Source: Methylobacter sp. (GTDB lineage Bacteria > Pseudomonadota > Gammaproteobacteria > Methylococcales > Methylomonadaceae). From it: a stretch of DNA of 64,000 bases. The notes under the pieces were generated by a model. The model ran no database searches, was not told the origin of the DNA, and worked only from the letters and a program-made list of their open reading frames with translations. The translations under genes were made by a program, and so were the position numbers. Below are positions 60,956-64,000 of the stretch, one piece after another. Within the stretch, counting starts at the first letter, position 1; every line of letters starts with the position of its first letter. The stretch spans positions 1-64,000 of the forward strand of contig NZ_SCTW01000050.1 in assembly GCF_004322395.1 (NCBI RefSeq), in the 5' to 3' direction.

Positions 60956-61606
60956 ATGGCTAAAAATATTCGTATTGAAAGATGTAGCGGTCCGGCTCTG
61001 GAACGATTTATTCCTGAACTTGCCCGGCTTAGAATCGAAGTGTTTCGAGACTTCCCGTATTTGTATGACGGGGATATTGATTATGAAAAAAAATATTTAC
61101 AGACTTATATCGATTGTCCCGAAAGCGTTATTGTCATCGCTTTTGATAGCGATAGCCGATCCTGCTCCCGGCAGGATTCCGGCATACACACCATCCATGG
61201 CGATAAAGTGGTTGGGGCATCGACAGCAATCCCAATGAAATATGAAACTGATGAGTTGAAAAAGCCGTTTATTGAACAGGGTTACAACCTTGATGAGGTT
61301 TTTTATTGCAGTGAATCGGTGCTCGATAAAAATTATCGTGGTCTTGGTATCGGCGTCCGGTTTTTTGAAGAGAGGGAGGCTCACGCCAAGGATTTGGGAG
61401 GCTTCAAGTATATTTGTTTTTGTTGTGTGGAACGACCGATAGATCATCCCAGACGGCCGGCCGATTATGTGCCGTTGGATCGATTCTGGACTAAGCGTGG
61501 TTATGTCAAACATCCTGAACTTCATACAACGTATATCTGGAAAGATCTAGATGATGTTAACGAAACGCCCAAACCGATGACTTTCTGGCTGAAAAATGAA
61601 CTTTAA
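60956..61606 (+). CDS. GNAT-family acetyltransferase with apparent repeat-derived insertion
   Basis: MAKNIRIERCSGPALERFIPELARLRIEVFRDFPYLYDGD; DKNYRGLGIGVRFFEEREAHAKDLGGFKY. Confidence 0.85.
   Translation: MAKNIRIERCSGPALERFIPELARLRIEVFRDFPYLYDGDIDYEKKYLQTYIDCPESVIVIAFDSDSRSCSRQDSGIHTIHGDKVVGASTAIPMKYETDELKKPFIEQGYNLDEVFYCSESVLDKNYRGLGIGVRFFEEREAHAKDLGGFKYICFCCVERPIDHPRRPADYVPLDRFWTKRGYVKHPELHTTYIWKDLDDVNETPKPMTFWLKNEL
61164..61208 (+). repeat. Repeat-like in-frame insertion inside GNAT gene
   Basis: gctcccggcaggattccGGCATACACACCATCcatGGCGATAAAG; hairpin CCTGC-TCCCG-GCAGG starts at 61161. Confidence 0.65.
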
Positions 61607-62456
61607 AATAGCAACGGCTCAATACGACATCAGTTTTTTGGAAGATTGGCCGCAGTATCAAAACAAGGCTGAACGCTGGGTTGCGGAAGCCGTAGAGCAG
61701 GATGCGAAAATTTTGCTTTTCCCTGAATATGCCAGCATGGAGCTGGCCTCGTTATTCGGCGAAGAGGTTTATTCATCATTAAGCAAACAGCTGGCGGCCA
61801 TGCAGTCATTGCACGATGATTATCTGGAATTGTTTCAGGGCTTGGCGAAAAAATATCGCTGCATTATTCAACCGGGCACGTTTCCGGTAAAAACCGATTC
61901 CGGCGCTTATCGAAACCGGGCGTACCTGTTTATGCCGGATAGCCAGTTTGATTATCAGGATAAACTGATGATGACTCGTTTTGAAAACGAACAATGGTTG
62001 ATTCAGAAAGGCGAGGAGCTAAAATATTTTGATACCGAATATGGAAGAATTGCTGTCAACATCTGCTATGACAGTGAGTTTCCTATGTTGGCAAGAAAGC
62101 AGGTTGAAGCCGGGGCGAATCTGATTTTAGTGCCCAGTTGCACCGATACGCTTGCCGGTTATCATCGCGTTAAAATCGGCTGTCAGGCAAGAGCGCTGGA
62201 AAACCAGTGTTATGTGGTTCAATCCTCCTTGGTAGGCAATGCGCCATGGTCGGAAGCTGTGGATGTCAATGTCGGTGCAGCGGCTATCTATACGCCTGTG
62301 GATAGGGGCTTTCCTGATAACGGTATCCTAGCCATAGGTGAACTCAATGCAGTGCAATGGGTTGTTGCCGAAATATCGCTCAGTGCTTGCGGCACAGTTC
62401 GGGAGCAAGGTCAGGTCTTTAACTACAGGGACTGGCCGTTGCAAAATACATTTTAG
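61596..62456 (+). CDS. Carbon-nitrogen hydrolase (nitrilase superfamily)
   Basis: LLFPEYASMELASLFG (Glu), YQDKLMMTRFE (Lys), AVNICYDSEFPMLARK (Cys); overlaps upstream GNAT. Confidence 0.92.
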   Translation: MNFKIATAQYDISFLEDWPQYQNKAERWVAEAVEQDAKILLFPEYASMELASLFGEEVYSSLSKQLAAMQSLHDDYLELFQGLAKKYRCIIQPGTFPVKTDSGAYRNRAYLFMPDSQFDYQDKLMMTRFENEQWLIQKGEELKYFDTEYGRIAVNICYDSEFPMLARKQVEAGANLILVPSCTDTLAGYHRVKIGCQARALENQCYVVQSSLVGNAPWSEAVDVNVGAAAIYTPVDRGFPDNGILAIGELNAVQWVVAEISLSACGTVREQGQVFNYRDWPLQNTF

Positions 62457-62499
62457 GTTCAAGGTTCAAGGAATTATCGCGCCTTTCACCTTGAACCTA
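62454..62499. terminator. Inverted repeat between convergent nitrilase and rpoS genes
   Basis: TAGGTTCAAGGT (62454-62465) / ACCTTGAACCTA (62488-62499), perfect 12-bp arms; no clear T-tract. Confidence 0.45.
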
Positions 62500-62514
62500 T
62501 TGCCTTATTCATCA

Positions 62515-63498
62515 TTAATTAAAAATGGCTTCGAAAGAATAGCCGTTAAATTCCAGGATTTCTTTCATTCTTTTTAAACCATCCATTTGAATCTGCCTAA
62601 CTCGTTCCCTGGTTACGCCCAGCTCTTGGGCAACCTGCTCAAGGGTTGAGCCTTCATAGCCGCAAAGCCCATAACGGCGGCAAATAACTTCGCGCTGTTT
62701 TTCAGGAAGTTGGAACACCCATTTAGCAATATTTTGCCTCATGCCGTCTTCTTGTATTTTTTCGGCCGGCGACAAGCTCTCGCCGTCGGAAATCGACTCA
62801 ACCAGAGGCTTGTCAAAATCCTTGCCTCCGGGCATATCGATTGAGGTAACGCGTTCGTTAAGCTTAAGCATTTTTTCAACTTTGTTGACAGGTATATCCA
62901 GATGCCCCGCTATATCTTCAGCACTGGGTTCATGATCGAGTAACTGTGCCAAATGGCGTTGAGCTTTAAGATAAGTATTCATTTCTTTAACAATATGAAT
63001 CGGCAACCGAATGGTTCGCGTCTGATTCATAATAGCCCGTTCGATGGTTTGCCTGATCCACCAAGTTGCATAGGTTGAAAATCTAAAGCCTCTTTCAGGA
63101 TCGAATTTTTCAACTGCTCGCATCAAGCCCAGATTGCCCTCTTCAATCAAGTCCAGTAACGGCAAGCCCCTGTTCAGGTAACGGCGGGAGATTTTAACGA
63201 CTAGACGCAAATTACTTTCGATCATAATTTGGCGTGCAGTTTCATCACCTTGTAAGGCTCTGGAACCGTAGAGTTTTTCTTGATCAGCGGTCAGCAATTG
63301 CGAACGAGCCAGCTCATTCAGATAAACCCGCGTCGCATCCATGCTTTTATCTTGCTGCGACTCAATGGTAATTATCTCATCTATATCCAATGCTTCACCG
63401 ACTGACGAATGTGCCTGAAGTTCATCGTCAAAAGACAAATCATCGTCAAATAATACACAAACATCATCGTCCAATAGCTCAACTAATTCTGCCTTCAT
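62515..63498 (-). CDS. rpoS: RNA polymerase sigma factor RpoS
   Basis: [85 protein letters not shown]. Confidence 0.95.
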   Translation of the reverse strand: MKAELVELLDDDVCVLFDDDLSFDDELQAHSSVGEALDIDEIITIESQQDKSMDATRVYLNELARSQLLTADQEKLYGSRALQGDETARQIMIESNLRLVVKISRRYLNRGLPLLDLIEEGNLGLMRAVEKFDPERGFRFSTYATWWIRQTIERAIMNQTRTIRLPIHIVKEMNTYLKAQRHLAQLLDHEPSAEDIAGHLDIPVNKVEKMLKLNERVTSIDMPGGKDFDKPLVESISDGESLSPAEKIQEDGMRQNIAKWVFQLPEKQREVICRRYGLCGYEGSTLEQVAQELGVTRERVRQIQMDGLKRMKEILEFNGYSFEAIFN

Positions 63499-63538
63499 GG
63501 TAACCTCTACATTGCTCGACTTAAGCCGAAATGGTTTA

Positions 63539-64000
63539 TTATTTTTCCGGTAAAAAATTAAGCGGATTTACCGGTTTACCGTTTTTTCTAATTTCAAAAT
63601 GCAGCGATGTTTTGATTGATCCAGTTCGTCCAACTTTTGCAATCATCTCACCCTTTTCTACCGTATGTCCCTCTGCAACGAGCAGTCGGCTATTATTGGC
63701 ATAAGCGCTTAAATACAAATCGTTGTGTTTGATAATAAGCAAATTACCGTAGCCAATCAGGCCTTGTCCGCTATAAACAACTTTTCCGGCTTCAGCCGCA
63801 CCCACGTCCTGCCCCATTTCTCCGGCTATATCAATGCCTTTGTTATCGGCTTGAGAAAAAGATTTTAAAACTTTTCCTTTTATCGGCCATTGAAAGTTTA
63901 ACTTTAACATGTTTTCATTATCATTTGAAATAATTGATTTTTTTTGTGGACTACTTCCCTGTTTTTCAGCAATGTCTTTAATTGGCTGGGTTTTATACGT
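63539..64000 (-). CDS. nlpD: LysM/M23 peptidase NlpD, C-terminal part (runs off window)
   Basis: [66 protein letters not shown]; frame stays open to position 64000; upstream of rpoS. Confidence 0.88.
   Translation of the reverse strand, partial: TYKTQPIKDIAEKQGSSPQKKSIISNDNENMLKLNFQWPIKGKVLKSFSQADNKGIDIAGEMGQDVGAAEAGKVVYSGQGLIGYGNLLIIKHNDLYLSAYANNSRLLVAEGHTVEKGEMIAKVGRTGSIKTSLHFEIRKNGKPVNPLNFLPEK

Overview
Gene-dense gammaproteobacterial chromosome, most likely from a methanotroph or methylotroph: a HisA-like / ATP-grasp (MfnD-like) / hydantoinase-like (MfnF-like) methanofuran-H4MPT gene group lies at the left edge (organism is inference). Recognisable housekeeping genes include pntAB, dnaQ-like, a DeaD-type helicase, dapA, bamC, purL, rapA, rpoS and nlpD (cut by the window end). 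About 21 kb (27.9-48.9 kb) is a dense signalling island with hybrid kinases, receivers, PilZ, HD-GYP, GGDEF/EAL, HDOD, a bacteriohemerythrin kinase and an orphan periplasmic binding protein. The best candidates for something undescribed are: (1) a UbiA prenyltransferase plus PaxB/Pyr4-like membrane terpene cyclase pair, preceded by a cytoplasmic kinase, a receiver and a sigma54 activator, with two perfect inverted repeats and a sigma54-like -24 element just upstream; (2) short dispersed repeat elements that appear to sit in frame inside conserved genes (purL, rapA, a GNAT) and at the 3' end of the HisA-like gene; (3) two neighbouring response regulators with nearly identical receiver/coiled-coil halves but different outputs (degenerate HD-GYP versus GGDEF-EAL). 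All calls come from reading the sequence; no database search was run.
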